64,000 nt of DNA from Jackrogersella multiformis (lineage: Eukaryota > Ascomycota > Sordariomycetes > Xylariales > Hypoxylaceae): the NCBI GenBank assembly GCA_902806575.1, contig CADCXD010000001.1, forward strand, positions 4,464,001-4,528,000, in the 5' to 3' direction. The notes under the pieces were generated by a model. The model ran no database searches. It worked only from the letters and a program-made list of their open reading frames with translations, and was not told where the DNA came from. Of this stretch, positions 45,673 through 57,083 are shown in pieces. The position numbers were made by a program, and so were the translations under genes. How positions within the stretch are numbered: the first letter of the stretch is position 1; every line of letters starts with the position of its first letter.

Positions 45673-47195
45673 CTAGTCTTTCTTGATAACCGCGTCGAAG
45701 ATCTCCTTCATCTTCTTGGCGCTGTATTTCTCTTTCCTTTGCTGGCCGTCCGCGTAGTTCACGTAGGTGACGCCGAACCTGGTCTCGTATCCCTCGGCCC
45801 ACTCGAAGTTGTCCATAAGCGACCAGGCCATGTACCCCCTGACGTCGCAGCCGTCCTCGCCCACGGCCTTTGCCATGGCGTTGACGTAGTCCCTGAAGTA
45901 CTCGTACCGGAACACGTCGTTGAGGATCTCCGGCTCCTTCAGGTCGTTCTCGCCCTTGATGCTGGTGCCGTTCTCCGTCACGTAGATGCGGGGGTAGCCG
46001 TAGCGCTTGCTGAGCCAGTTGAGGAGGCCGCGGAAGCCTTCCGGGTTCGGGCGCAGCCAGAACGACTGGGTCTCGGCGCCGATGCAGTCACCGTTCTTGC
46101 TGTATGCGTGGGTCGACAGGTCGCCTAGGAAATCCTCCGGGGCAGGGTTGCCGTCGCCGTGCTTGACGTAGTCGGCCGTGTAGTGGTTCATGCCGTAGAA
46201 GTCGTTGGAGCCTTTAACCAGGGCCAGCTCCTCGGGTGTGAACTCCGGCAGCCGGTCGCCAAGTTGCTTTCGCATCGAGTCGGGGTACTTGCCGAAGTAG
46301 ATGGGATCCGCAAACCACGAGATGGCAAACTCGATCTTTCGGTTGGCAGCCTCGACGTCTCTCGGGTCCTCGGGGTCCCACGGGTATGTGAAATCTCCGT
46401 TTAGGGTAATACCGATCTCGCCCTTGTCGGTAGGCTTGAACTCCTCGCGGTACACCTTAACAGCTCTGCCATGGGCGACGAGCAGGTTGTGGCCGACGAT
46501 CCAAGGCTCTCGGCTGGAGTCACCAACGGCCGACTTAGCTCGGTTGGAGGTGTGGCCAGGGGCAAAGAACCCGGTACTGTATCCTAGGATAGAACTACAC
46601 CAGGGCTCGTTGAACGTGATCCAGTTCTTACACTTGGGGATCGACTTGAATACGACACGAGCGTAGTTCTCGAAGTCAAGCGGGAATTCTTCCCTATTCA
46701 GGAGACCACCATATCGCTTATCGAGCTCATCTGGGACATCCCAGTGCAGCAGTGTGATGAAAGGAACGATGCCAGCCTCGAGCAAGTCATCAACAAACTT
46801 AACATAGTGATCGATACCGGCCTGGTTGATGGGATCATTCCGGCCACCGAGTGGGATGATTCTTGCCCACGACAGGGAGAAGCGATAACAAGTAGAGCCT
46901 AATCTCTTCAAGAGAGCGATGTCCTCGGCGGTCCTGTTGTAAGAGTCGCAGGCAACCGACCCGTCCGTTCCATCTGCGATCTTCCCCGGAACAGCGCAAA
47001 AGGTATCCCAGATAGTTTGGCCGCGACCATCCACTTGGGTAGCACCCTCGACCTGGTAGCTGCATGCGGAGAAGGACTGAAGTCAGCGATACAGCTCCCC
47101 CTTAAGGCCATTGACAAGGAGAGTGGGTTGAGAGAGCTCTATAATACTCACGCAGCTGTGGCGAAGCCCCAGAGGAAATCTGAGCGCAACGACAT
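45673..47195 (-). CDS. GH1 beta-glucosidase, intracellular type
   Basis: Exons 47195-47152 and 47059-45673, 476 aa; a 92-nt intron interrupts the opening WGFATAAYQVEG motif, and splicing restores it. Glycoside hydrolase family 1: the acid/base glutamate is E166 in ITFNEPW and the nucleophile is E377 in YVTENG; further landmarks are YRFSLSWARI, GMNHYTADY and WSLMDNFEWAEGYETRFG. There is no signal peptide, so it should hydrolyse cellobiose or other beta-glucosides imported into the cytosol, like Trichoderma Bgl2/Cel1a, and so take part in cellulase induction by transglycosylation products. Length is normal for the group. The last 500 bases have very high GC at third positions. Confidence 0.93.
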
Positions 47196-48865
47196 ATTGA
47201 ATTGGTAGTACAGGTGCGCAAAAAGCGACAAGAGGATATATCTAGGCTGCTCGAAGCTGCCCACTAGCGTTTCGATTTCGTCCGGGAAAACGGATATTTG
47301 CTACGGGCACAGCCAAGACTGCAGGATGATCTCGCGAGAGGGGATGAGAGGAGTAGAGTCGGATGAGATACAGATGCCAGTCAAGTCAAGCCGAGCAGAA
47401 GATCTGCTCGACGTGAGGATGGAGGCTAGCATCTTCTTATATACCCTTGCGAAGCTTTACAGACGAGTGTATATGTAGGTATGTATTGCTTACTTGCTTG
47501 TACTGCTTGTATTGCTTGTATTAGGTATCGCCGACATGTAGTGTAGGGCCGGTACTTTCCCCTTTCTCCCGTGTCGGACCGTGACGACCGAGAACAACAG
47601 GCTTGTATGATGATGGCTGTATCTCCAACCCATTCATACCTATTCCAGCCATACATACCCACATAGGCCATACCGACCATCTCCGCCGCGGGGTAATTGG
47701 AGGCTTGTAGGCTTGTAGGCAGAGAGACAGGGTCCAGTTTTTGATTTGGATGTCCCCCACAGACAGGCAAACGAACTTGTCATGTGCCGGAATCATATTA
47801 GATCTCAGCGACGGCCCGTGTCTCCGGCCACCAGATGGGAGAACGCACATAACTACCCCCAACTCACTACCCAGGACTACCCAGGTCGAAACATATTGAC
47901 CCTTCATGCAGCCAGGGATTCGTAAAAACCTCGGCGATACAGCCGAGTGGGTAGAGGCCATAGTCGCCTCTTTTGGAACAGAGCTGTTCCTTGGATTCGG
48001 GATGGTCACGAATTGATGGGCGGCGGCGCTAACGACTCAAAAGATCGATATTGGCCCCCCTGCTTTCTCTGGTCTCTGGTCTCTGGGAATGCGGCGCAAC
48101 ATCCATTCACCTGGACGTCTAGAAGGGTACGACGTCGGAGAGCGGAAGGAATAAATCCATGAGTGACCGAGCGGTGAGCCATCCGACTCGTGAGAATGAG
48201 AACCTTTACCCTTGGAGAATAAAATAAGATCAACAACATCCTTAGGATTAGACTTAGACTAAGACCCACGGAAACGCCACAGCATCCTTCAATTCTGAAA
48301 TACCTTTGACGAGCGGTTGGTCTATGCCGGTTCCCGCCGACGAATGTTTCCGAAGATACATAACAATTGATCTTATACGTTAGAGCGTGTTCCGCGGAAT
48401 CTGATTCATACGTTGTCCATTAATTGATTGCCAATGCCAACTTTGCCGTTGCATAAATCTCTCGGCGAGAATTGCTCGATTGTTTCATAGCCGCCTGGCT
48501 TGGGTTCCTACCTACTTTTCCTAACCTATCCTAACCTAATCAAACCAAACTCCCGACTTGATGCAAAATTATTCCCCTTTCCCTTAGACGGAGACTCATA
48601 TCCCATTGATTTATCAATAGTCTGTATGCACCCTTGCAGTACAAACAACTTGATGCAGGATTCACGAATCTACCTAGGTAGTCGTTGCGTTGCAGGATAA
48701 AAGCCAACGGCCTGATGTCAACAAGAGTGCTGGAAGAAATGAACGTGCCTCCGGTGTATGCAGCACTTATCCCTACTCCTTAACCAATTCCTCGCTAATG
48801 CCTCGCAGTTATATCGTCAAAGGAAGCGAGCGGACGATTGGCCGCATAAACGGCAGCCGGATTCT
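47196..48865. promoter_or_regulatory. Beta-glucosidase promoter and GFA-gene 3' flank
   Basis: 1.7 kb with no supported gene. ORFs at 47426-48269 overlap on both strands and lack coding character. An ACCTAGGT motif occurs at about 48672. Confidence 0.6.
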
Positions 48866-49771
48866 CTAGTTGTCGCCCTTGGCAGTGTTGCTATCATCGC
48901 CATGATCGTCAGACTCATGATCATCAGGCTCTCCGCGTTTTCTCTTACCGGTCGTGGACGGCTCTGGAATATTTCCCTGCTCCTCTTCCGCATCATCGTC
49001 TTCTGTCCACTCCGTGATTTCGTACTCAACCCGGATTCTGCCGTCTCGACTCTCTTCGGCACCTCTCGTAGTACGTATACTTCCCAAGCGACTTCCCAAC
49101 ATCATGCTTTCGAACCAGGGAATACCGGTAATGTGTCGGGTGATCAGTTGAGTCTCCTGGTTGGTCGCAAGAGTCGGCATAATGTCCACGGGGTCCTGTT
49201 CGGATTCGTCGGGAATCAGACCCATCTCCTCTAGACCATGAAGATCTTCAGTCAAGAGGCTGCCGAGTGTCACTTGAATGTAATCGGCTTCGCTTCTAGG
49301 CATCTCGGACCAATATGACAGAGGGGTGCCGCAAAACCCACAGAATTGTCGGATAGTATTCTGCTCGGCGGGATGGGAGTAGACGCGTCGAATAGTAGCT
49401 CGAGACTCGTCGGGAAAGAATGGAAACACTCGGCTTTGGTACCAGTCGAGTGGGACTCTAAGGAAGGCGGAGAGTGGTGTCGCAGATGAAAGTCCTAAGT
49501 GAGTACAGGATTAGTCTCCCACGTATTCCAAAGCTACCTAGGTAGGTATATATAGGCTGCCATCTAGGTAACCATCTAAGTAACCACCTAGATGATCCTC
49601 GATAGAAGGAAAAGAGTATAGCGGTGGTCAGCTATTAATAGTCAACTTACTATGGTTTGTAGTCGAGTCAAAGAGGATCTGGGCAGCTTCGGATGCGCCG
49701 ACTGGAATGTGTACTACGTACTGGTTCCTGCCGCAGTGGCAGCTCCCTCGTAAGGCCCTGCCAGAGCTCAT
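48866..49771 (-). CDS. CENP-V/GFA-domain protein
   Basis: Exons 49771-49651 and 49494-48866, 249 aa; the 156-nt intron carries TACCTAGGTAGG motifs. The N-terminus has the zinc-binding RGSCHCGRNQY and the second zinc ligand pair is in FCGFCGTPLSYW at about residues 85-96, the hallmarks of the CENP-V/GFA (glutathione-dependent formaldehyde-activating-like) fold. Family members bind zinc; substrate is mostly unknown in fungi, and the formaldehyde role is not established for eukaryotic members. The middle part differs from the usual short enzymes, and the C-terminal 60 residues are acidic with a basic KRKR motif, possibly a nuclear signal. Confidence 0.82.
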
Positions 49772-50471
49772 CTTGGCTCACCTTGAATCCCTGAATTGTC
49801 AGAATATGGAGGTACAAGGTACAAAGGTTGATGAACACGAAGGGGACTTCGGAAATCGCCAAACAAATAGAAAGATAAAAAACGGTGGTATTAACTAGTC
49901 AGGGACCGTTAAGAAGAGATCAGAAGCCTTCATACCTGAAGCTCAATTCCAATTCGAGAAATTTCTGGAAGAAATTGTTGGTGAATTGGTGACGAGTGTT
50001 ACATGATCTTGAGCTCGGTCGAGTTCTATAACTAGATCGGTACCTAGGCCAGGTACCTACCTACCTACTTAGAGGTAGGCAGGCGCGTCATAGGTACAGG
50101 TGGGCTGATAAGGCCAGCCCCGCCTACCTATTCTTAAGATAAGACTCAGGTACTCAGGTACCCAGGTACCCAGGTACCTGATATTTTCCTTTCCAAGGTT
50201 GTTTCTTTGTTTCTTTATTGATGACTCGTCATTGTGATTGGCCTAATAAATATAAACAAAACATTATGCAGTATATGCATTAATCAAGAATACGTCTAAT
50301 ACCTATGCTGCTAATGAAATTTCTAGAACATCCACGATCTAACCACGATCTAACCACATTACCGACCCCACACTAACATGAGATCGACAAACCGTCTATC
50401 AGTTGACTCGCAAAAGTAGATATCATCAGCGTACCTATATATTACGGTTTCCCGTCCCATTGAGCCGTCTT
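49772..50471. other. Intergenic region with ACCTAGGT and CAGGTACC repeats
   Basis: No supported gene. Around 50040-50180 it contains GGTACCTACCTACC and several CAGGTACC tandem units (about 50150-50178). Confidence 0.65.
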
Positions 50472-52048
50472 TCACGATACAGTATCTTTCTCACGCAACA
50501 CGCATGCATTAACTAAGTCGGTTGAAACTCCGTGGTCTCTACTCTCCTCGTCCTCGCCTACACGGACATTGTCATGGGCATTGGCAGTGTCTTCCTGTTC
50601 ATCTGCGGTGTGTCCTTGCTGCTCCCTAGTTGTGGTGGATTCGGTATCGAATACCCCTTTGTCGGTCCGATGTAGCCACCACCTAAAGAATATCGTGAAG
50701 AATTGCGCTATAAATACCTGCTCTACCGTGTATAAGAGCACTGGAACTTGGATAGACGATATAGTGAAGTTGTCTAGCTGAGACCACATAGCAGCAGCTA
50801 ATGGAATCCCCACGCTCGTGGTCTTTGCAGCTCCGCAGAAGCATACGGCAACGACTAGCTCCTTAGACATCTTTTTAACCCTCACCGCGCTCCTTATCGT
50901 CTCAGGGAGACGTGAACCAAGCCGTGAATCAGCAACATAAGCATTAATCGGCCCAGTCAAGAATTCTGGGGGCGATGCTATCCAGAAGCAAATGGCAGTA
51001 AACAAGATATACTCAGCTATGTTCATAAACACATTGAATATGACCGAAGTCTTGGGTAAAATAGTGAGTGCCCCTGTCTCGAATGCCCCTGAGAAAGTAG
51101 ACCTTACATCTCAAGTTAGCTCTAGAACCAATCTACGATCTACTTCGAGGATGTCTACTTACCAGGCCACTAGCATCAGCAATACGGAGCAGAACTGTGC
51201 TAGGTAGAATTTTCTCAACGTCCAAGTGACCTGTTTCGGAAAAGTCCATCGTAGGCTCTGACCGACAATAAGTGGAAGCAATACGCTGAGACCCAGTTGC
51301 TGCATTACATTCGCATACATTGGTCCCAGAGCATCTGGTTTTGCTGGTTTAAGCGAATCAAAGTCCCTACCGCTTGGAAGAAATCCGTAGATCAGCCATG
51401 GCGAGAGAAAAGACCCGACCACATTGCCGATCACCACTTCGATAATAGCAGCGGCTTCATCACCACCCGCATTTCTCGTCATTACCACGTTAGATGCGAC
51501 GGTAGTTGGGATACAGCTAACCACAACCATTCCGACGAGGATGCTGGCATCAACTGTTCCTGAACTCACTCCTCCAGCAACTATCACTATACGTACGATG
51601 ACTAGGGCTAGATCAGCAAAACAATACAACCCAGGGGCACATAATTTGAACCACGAACCAAGTTGAATAACAGGTATAAGGATAAGGTTTATTCCCTGCA
51701 CGACAATGTGTAGACGCCAATTTGTTACATGCTCCTTAAGCTTCTCCGGACTAAGCTGCATTCCATTGATAAAAAAGATCAGGCCGATGCCTCCATACAA
51801 TATCGAATACTCCGAGCGGATGACACCACCACGGGCCGCAACATCTGGAGGGGAAGTCAGCAACTAAGTGATATACTAAAGAGATGCACAGTCTTCGTCG
51901 ACATACGAGGAAAGTAATATCCCAGAACACAAGCAAGGCCAAACCCAAGTACAAGCCAGTTTCTCCAGACGAAATCTAGGACTGCCCGAAATATACCTGG
52001 GCGCTCTTCGGCCTCAGCTTCTCCGTGAGCTCTAGGAGACTCACTCAT
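50472..52048 (-). CDS. rch1: Rch1/SLC10A7-type (SBF-like) transporter
   Basis: Exons 52048-51907, 51844-51163, 51102-50472; 484 aa. About ten hydrophobic segments, beginning with NWLVLGFGLACVLGYYFP, fit the SBF-like DUF4137 fold of SLC10A7 and yeast Rch1. Landmarks: GLIFFINGMQLSPEKL, ILVGMVVVSCIPTTVASNVV with TRNAGGDEAAAI, and later VCFCGAAKTTSVGIPLAAAM. Rch1 sits in the plasma membrane and lowers cytosolic calcium uptake; the animal homologue affects calcium and Golgi homeostasis. The C-terminal 75 residues are acidic and hydrophilic. The second intron uses the acceptor GTAAG at 51103 after a CTAAC branch; the nearer TTTCTCAG would break the frame. Confidence 0.88.
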
Positions 52049-54727
52049 TTTCCTCGATGTACTCTCACGCTAGCATCATGGTCTTGGCAAGAGATAAGTT
52101 ATGAGTTGGCTTAAACGACGATCACGGAGACCCGGGTCATTATGTCTAGTGTATAGAACTAGTTTTCCACGTTCTATAAGATCACCAAATAGTTTTTATT
52201 TTATTTTTTTATATAGGGTTACGCTGGATACAACCCTCAAGCACGCAAGACTCTTATTCCCGATGGCCTACTGAGGTTAGTCCCATTGGGTCATCTCTTA
52301 TCCCCGATTCCGTCATCGGGTCAAGCTCCACTAGGTACCAATCCACATGGCATTCTCGGTTATCCTAATATAAAGTTGAGGTCGATCCGGTACGTTCGGA
52401 GCGGTCACCATATGGTGAGTCGGATTTGACAGACATACTGGTAATTCGAGTGATTAGAAAAGCTTCGTTTCGTCCTTGAAAATCTTATATCTCGAGAGCA
52501 CCTCCCCATCCCCCACATTCATGACGAACCCTAGTATTTAGCTAGGTCGGCCCGTCGCTTTCGTCGTCCCGTCGTTTATCTTTCCGCTGTCTTCCTTTCA
52601 TATCTAAGTACCTAGGTAGGTATACTGACTACCTAGGTATCCTAGGTATCCTAGCTACTTAGCTTTTGCGCTATATGTGTGTTTCAAGCTGCTTACGGGA
52701 ACAGTTCGGGGGAATAGATTCTAGCGCCTAGGCTTTGTCGCATTTCAGATCCGGCGCTGGACGTAAATGGTGGGGAACGTGATTAGGATGTGAGGATCGG
52801 CCTGGCTGCCTGGTTCTGGACTTCCGAGCCCCCTGATCCGGAATATAGTCCGCTAAAACACCTATGCATATGTTTAGGTGCTACGTACTAAAGCTCAAAT
52901 CTTCTGTTGGATGCCAAGACGATTCTGAAATCCCGTTTGGCTACCAGAGATCCGTCAATGCGACTTTCTATACCGCTCTTCAACTCCTGATTTACAGGAA
53001 GCCCTCCTCCGTTCCGCTTCCGCTTCCATTTCCGCAAGTATCCCTCCTCTCCTCAGTCATGATTCTAAGCTCACGGTTTCATATTATATGTTATATGCTA
53101 TATGTTTATCTTTCCCAAGAACTGCTATCGCTTCGTAATTTGTATGAACCCGAATTCCTCTTGTAATTCACACCGCAGGATTCACTACCTCCGGCACTAG
53201 TCAGGCCACACCAGCTACCGGATCATCTCTGGCCGGGCAATCTCAACCTCGCCGGGCTGCAACGTTATCTTCCGGTAGCCTATCTAGTCTATAATAGTCA
53301 ATGCCATCGTACTAGTATTTTGATATTCGTCGCACCGATGGACCTATGTTGAAGATCTATCCGATACTACTATGTGGTTCCATACGTGTGGGAGAACTCG
53401 AGCAAGACCCCTAGGTTAGCCGCGTCGACCTATGTAAATCCTCGGGCCCAGCACAGGATAAGTAGTGTTGTATTCCGGAGTGCAGACGGCACCCGCCCGC
53501 TACTTGCGTTGCTATGTGGGGAGGCAAAATGTACCGGAGGATTCTCAAAGTAGCCGCTCGCCAGAAACCGTGATTCGCTTGTCTGAGAGAAAGGTCGGCG
53601 GATTGCATATGCGATTGTGCCCACCTCATTCAGAAACGAGTACTCGTAATTAACACACGCTATTCTCACTATATGTAGAATAGTGTAGGGCTAGTAAGAT
53701 ACTGAGTAAGTCTTGCTGAGAGCTGGAAATTTACTCGAGATTGTTTAGTAGGTAGGTAGATCTTAGTGTTGCCTCGCTGCCTTAGAGGGAGATAAGTGTA
53801 AAATATTGGTATGTATTCAACCAGTAGCTTCTAACACCAGAGTATAGGCTAGACTCAAGTAAACATAGCTTATAGCTCTTTCACCTGTGAGGCTAATCAC
53901 ATAGTAGCTGAACAGCTTAGCGTCTTACGAAACACGGGCTCACTCTATCCATTCCTTCTTAGCAGTGAGATAAGGCCACACATTTACGTTGATTGGTCTC
54001 GGTGCTAATAAAGGAACATTGCTATAGAAGACCAAACTATTGCTACAAGTGGACGGTCGTTGGCTACCTCTTATGTTAGGCGATAAAAGTCAAGGGGTCT
54101 TCAACCGTAACCTATCTTTATACTCTTTGAGTTAATAACTAAGTATGAGGCTACAATTGAGCTACCAGCGAGATACCAATAGCGCTAACAGAAACCGAAC
54201 CTAAATTCACTAATAAGTAGGATCTCTCCTGATATTAATGAGGGAAAGGGGTGGAGGCAACCAGAATAAGTGGTGGTTCACCTAAGAAGCTCTGACGGGA
54301 TAAAGGGGTTAACGGCCCATTGTTTTTATGTAGGTGACAAGTACTGATATCTATATTCCTTTATAGATCTGTTTATGTTGAAGAGATTGTTCTTGTATTC
54401 GTTTTATATAGGTAAGTTAGAAGACTTATTTTGGCGTTTAACCCCCTATATCTCACGTAGAGTGCGTTTCCATATAACAACTTCCACTTGAAATTCTAAT
54501 TATTTTGACTAAAAGGGAAATGTAAGATCATTAGAGCTATTAGTTGCTGAAAATACTGAAGATTGAAGTATAACCCCTAAGGTTAGATTGTCATTCCAGT
54601 GATGTTTGCTTTTATCGGACAGTCGCATATGGAAGAATAGGTCATTGTAGTATTTGACTTCTCCGTTAACTCAAGGGTGATGTTCGGCTGAGAGAACATG
54701 TTCGTCATTGTGGGCGTCGGGAAGTTC
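52049..54727. other. Gene-sparse region
   Basis: 2.7 kb without a firmly supported gene. ACCTAGGT clusters lie at about 52611-52653. A possible gene remnant is at 52870-53294 (plus strand). The rest shows stop-rich reading frames on both strands. Confidence 0.6.
52864..53294 (+). pseudogene. Possible gene remnant
   Basis: An open frame at 52864-53166 includes SSVGCQDDSEIPFGYQRS and VNATFYTALQL, which look protein-like, and after an acceptor-like CCGCAG at 53178 a second frame (53181-53294) encodes a Ser/Thr/Ala-rich end, TTSGTSQATPATGSSLAG, before a stop. Such ends are common in secreted or cell-wall proteins. I could not find a donor that joins the two in frame, and there is no clear start, so this may be decayed or chance. 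Confidence 0.25.
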
Positions 54728-55282
54728 CTAAAGGTAGAAGACATTAGCTTGCTCTAATTTTGGAGGGATATTCTTGTCGTACTTGTTATCCTTATACATG
54801 TGTGTGAGCGACAGGCTGAAATTCGACAGGTCAAAAATCTCCATGAACTTGAATTGGAAAGCCTCAGTATTGTCATCATTGCAAACGAAGTAATCCGTGC
54901 TGTAGTTATTTGTAGGCCCTTGGGATTGGGTGACGCCGTCCCATTGCCAGTTGTTCTTACAGGTGCAGGATTGGTTGGCGTTGGGATCATTCCACTTGAC
55001 TAGAACGAGATAGTCAGGTCACAGATCCGAAGAATAAGTATGTTTGGGATTAATTCTAATCAACTCACACTTAATTGAGCATCCATATAGGAGAGAGCTC
55101 TCGTCATGTTTTGTACACTCGACACCCATATCTGTGAGGTTGAAAGGTTCAAGGTGGAACTGAGCCAACTCCCAAGGTTTGTGGACTATGCTTCTGGCCC
55201 GGAAGCTGACTGCTTCTCTGGGGAAAGCAGGACGGGCGATTGTGAGTCTGAGGAGGAGAGAAATGATGAATATTAACTGCAT
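54728..55282 (-). CDS. Small secreted cysteine-containing protein
   Basis: Two exons, 55282-55069 and 54999-54728, with a 69-nt intron (donor GTGAGT, branch CTGAC, acceptor CTAG); 161 aa. Residues 1-16 form a signal peptide (MQLIFIISLLLRLTIA). The mature protein has five Cys (56, 68, 83, 85, 111) and a Trp/Asn-rich middle (KWNDPNANQSCTCKNNWQW, then YSTDYFVCNDDN) ending EQANVFYL. Exon 2 is hidden from single-frame ORF searches because it lacks an early ATG. Size, signal peptide and cysteines fit a secreted effector or allergen-like protein, but I recognise no family. It lies in a gene-sparse, motif-rich stretch. The exon 1 start is the ATG nearest the hydrophobic core; an upstream in-frame ATG (55399) would bury it. 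Confidence 0.65.
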
Positions 55283-56193
55283 TGTAAGTGTCTTCCAGTG
55301 AAATTGGTAGGGGGTAAATCCAACCGAGAGGAAGAAAGGGGTATGTTCCAATATATCTAGATAGTAGGAATTGGAAGTATTAGGACTTGGCTTGGACACT
55401 GTATTCGTTTATTACCAAAATAGTCCACACACTTCATCGAAGGATATAGCACTAGGACTTGGAGCTTGAGATATTTATATCGTCCACTCCTCTATCAACC
55501 TACAAACGCCCACGGCAGAAATGTCAAAGGTTTGCACCATAGTCACCTTGTACACTCGTCGACAACCACGAGACTTGTATGCGGGTATCCGCTCTACATG
55601 TTGCTTGAGTAACTTGTACATGCATAAGTACCTGATTTGTGTGTGGGACGAGAAACGAGAACACTCTATTTTATAAAAAAGTGCCGTTTAAGTACTACTT
55701 CAAGATAAAACAAAAATAAAACATTCTTGGCTCAGAAGGATAAAATGTAGAGAATATAGCTTAATATTGGTAACTAGTGGTTGCAATGCCTTAATAATAG
55801 GTAAAATGAAACTTCTCTTCACTTGAGCCCGCATTAATTGGGCCGAGAGACTTACTCTCATCTAAGCAATCTCTACCGACAGAATCCTACTAGGTAGGGG
55901 AAAAGTCATTCACATGTTTCTATATTCAGTTAGAGATGAAGACCACGGTAGTATGAAATGGATATAATAAGATGAATGTGAATACCTATTTCAGGAACGC
56001 CAGTTTACCGCTTGTTCGGAAGTGCAGTGATACGAAGATTCGGCTAACTGCTGCTAAGCGTTGCTTTCTGTAACTCGAGATCTTTCCTTTTACTGAAGCG
56101 GTCAGTGGTTCTGTTTTCGTCCACGTTTCTATACTAATTTGGTGACGGCAATGAGCTACCTGTGTCATCATATGCCTGCAGTTATACTTTATA
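55283..56193. other. Intergenic region
   Basis: No firmly supported gene. The minus-strand ORF at 55986-56234 continues beyond the 56194 stop in another frame and could be a further 3' exon of the split gene upstream, but no in-frame splice was found. Confidence 0.5.
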
Positions 56194-57083
56194 TCACGCG
56201 GGATGAATGCAGCTTTCCTTTCGACGTATCTCACCCGAAAGTCGGCTTAAACCTCTTTTACGTCGAAGCTCATAGGATACAGCTTGATCATACCAGCATT
56301 TGCTACTGCCATTGTATTTGTTCCCGTCACAGTTTTCTGTTAGGATAACCCCCTTGAGGCTGGCAGGGACTACACAGATATGCCCAGCGCCCCTTCGGCG
56401 CTGGAGCCCTAAGGGTTTAAGTATTACGACACTACCACCATCATAGTATAAGAATGTATCGAAACCCTGAGTATGAACGAACACTAACCCTCGATTTATC
56501 ATCAAGTCTCCTTCTCGGCCTTTAAGATCGGAGAGCAGCAACTCTGCAACGTGGATCATTGATTCAATTAATTCCCCCTGACTCTGTTGAGGACGAGCTT
56601 TGAGGTAGGATTGATAGATCACGAAACGTTTCTCCGGATTATACGAGTCAGGTGTTGAAATGAGTCGTGCCTGTGCCCCTTCTGGCACTGGGATGGAGCC
56701 GTGGTCAGTGACGTCGCTGTTGAAGCATATACCGAGAATACGACGGCCGTTCCTTCAAAATCGATATGAATGTCAGGTATCTTCTATTATTTCGACTCAG
56801 CCTTCTACGAAGGCTGAGTCGATTGCCTGATGATGGTCGGGGAAAAGGTATAGCAGTAGCACTAGGATAATATTGCCGATGCCGGCAGCTAATAGCTTCG
56901 AGCCGTGTCGTTGCGGGCCCGAGGCTGCTACGGCGGGGTGGAGTAGAAGTATACATAGGGGGAATTTCGTGTTATTCGGGTCCTCCGCATGAATATGGAT
57001 GGCTTCAGCGCCCGTGCGAAGCATCCGCGAATACTGGTCTACGCTGGCCGGAACATTCTTATGGACGACGAGGCGTGGAAAAT
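56194..57083 (-). pseudogene. Split or decayed gene of unknown family
   Basis: Two stretches with coding character lie in the same frame. The upstream one (57083-56800) encodes VVHKNVPASVDQYSRMLRTG, EAIHIHAEDPNNTKFPLC and a hydrophobic segment (IILVLLLYLF). The downstream one (56752-56194) encodes RRILGICFNSDVTDHGSIPV, GFDTFLYYDGGSVVILKPLG and ENCDGNKYNGSSKCWYDQAV. Between them are three in-frame TGA codons (56799, 56775, 56757, first bases). A CTGAC branch and TTGAAG acceptor suit an intron, but I find no GT donor of the right phase, so it may be inactivated. A perfect hairpin (56792-56822) sits at the junction. Order suggests a membrane-anchored protein. The family is not recognised. Confidence 0.4.
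56792..56822. repeat. Perfect 14-bp inverted repeat with 3-base loop
   Basis: TCGACTCAGCCTTC at 56792-56805 is the exact reverse complement of 56809-56822, separated by TAC. The first in-frame TGA of the split gene lies inside the hairpin. Confidence 0.9.

Noticed and set aside
47426..48269. Overlapping ORFs on both strands upstream of the beta-glucosidase
   Set aside because: Several frames are open at once with no coding signature; consistent with chance in promoter DNA.
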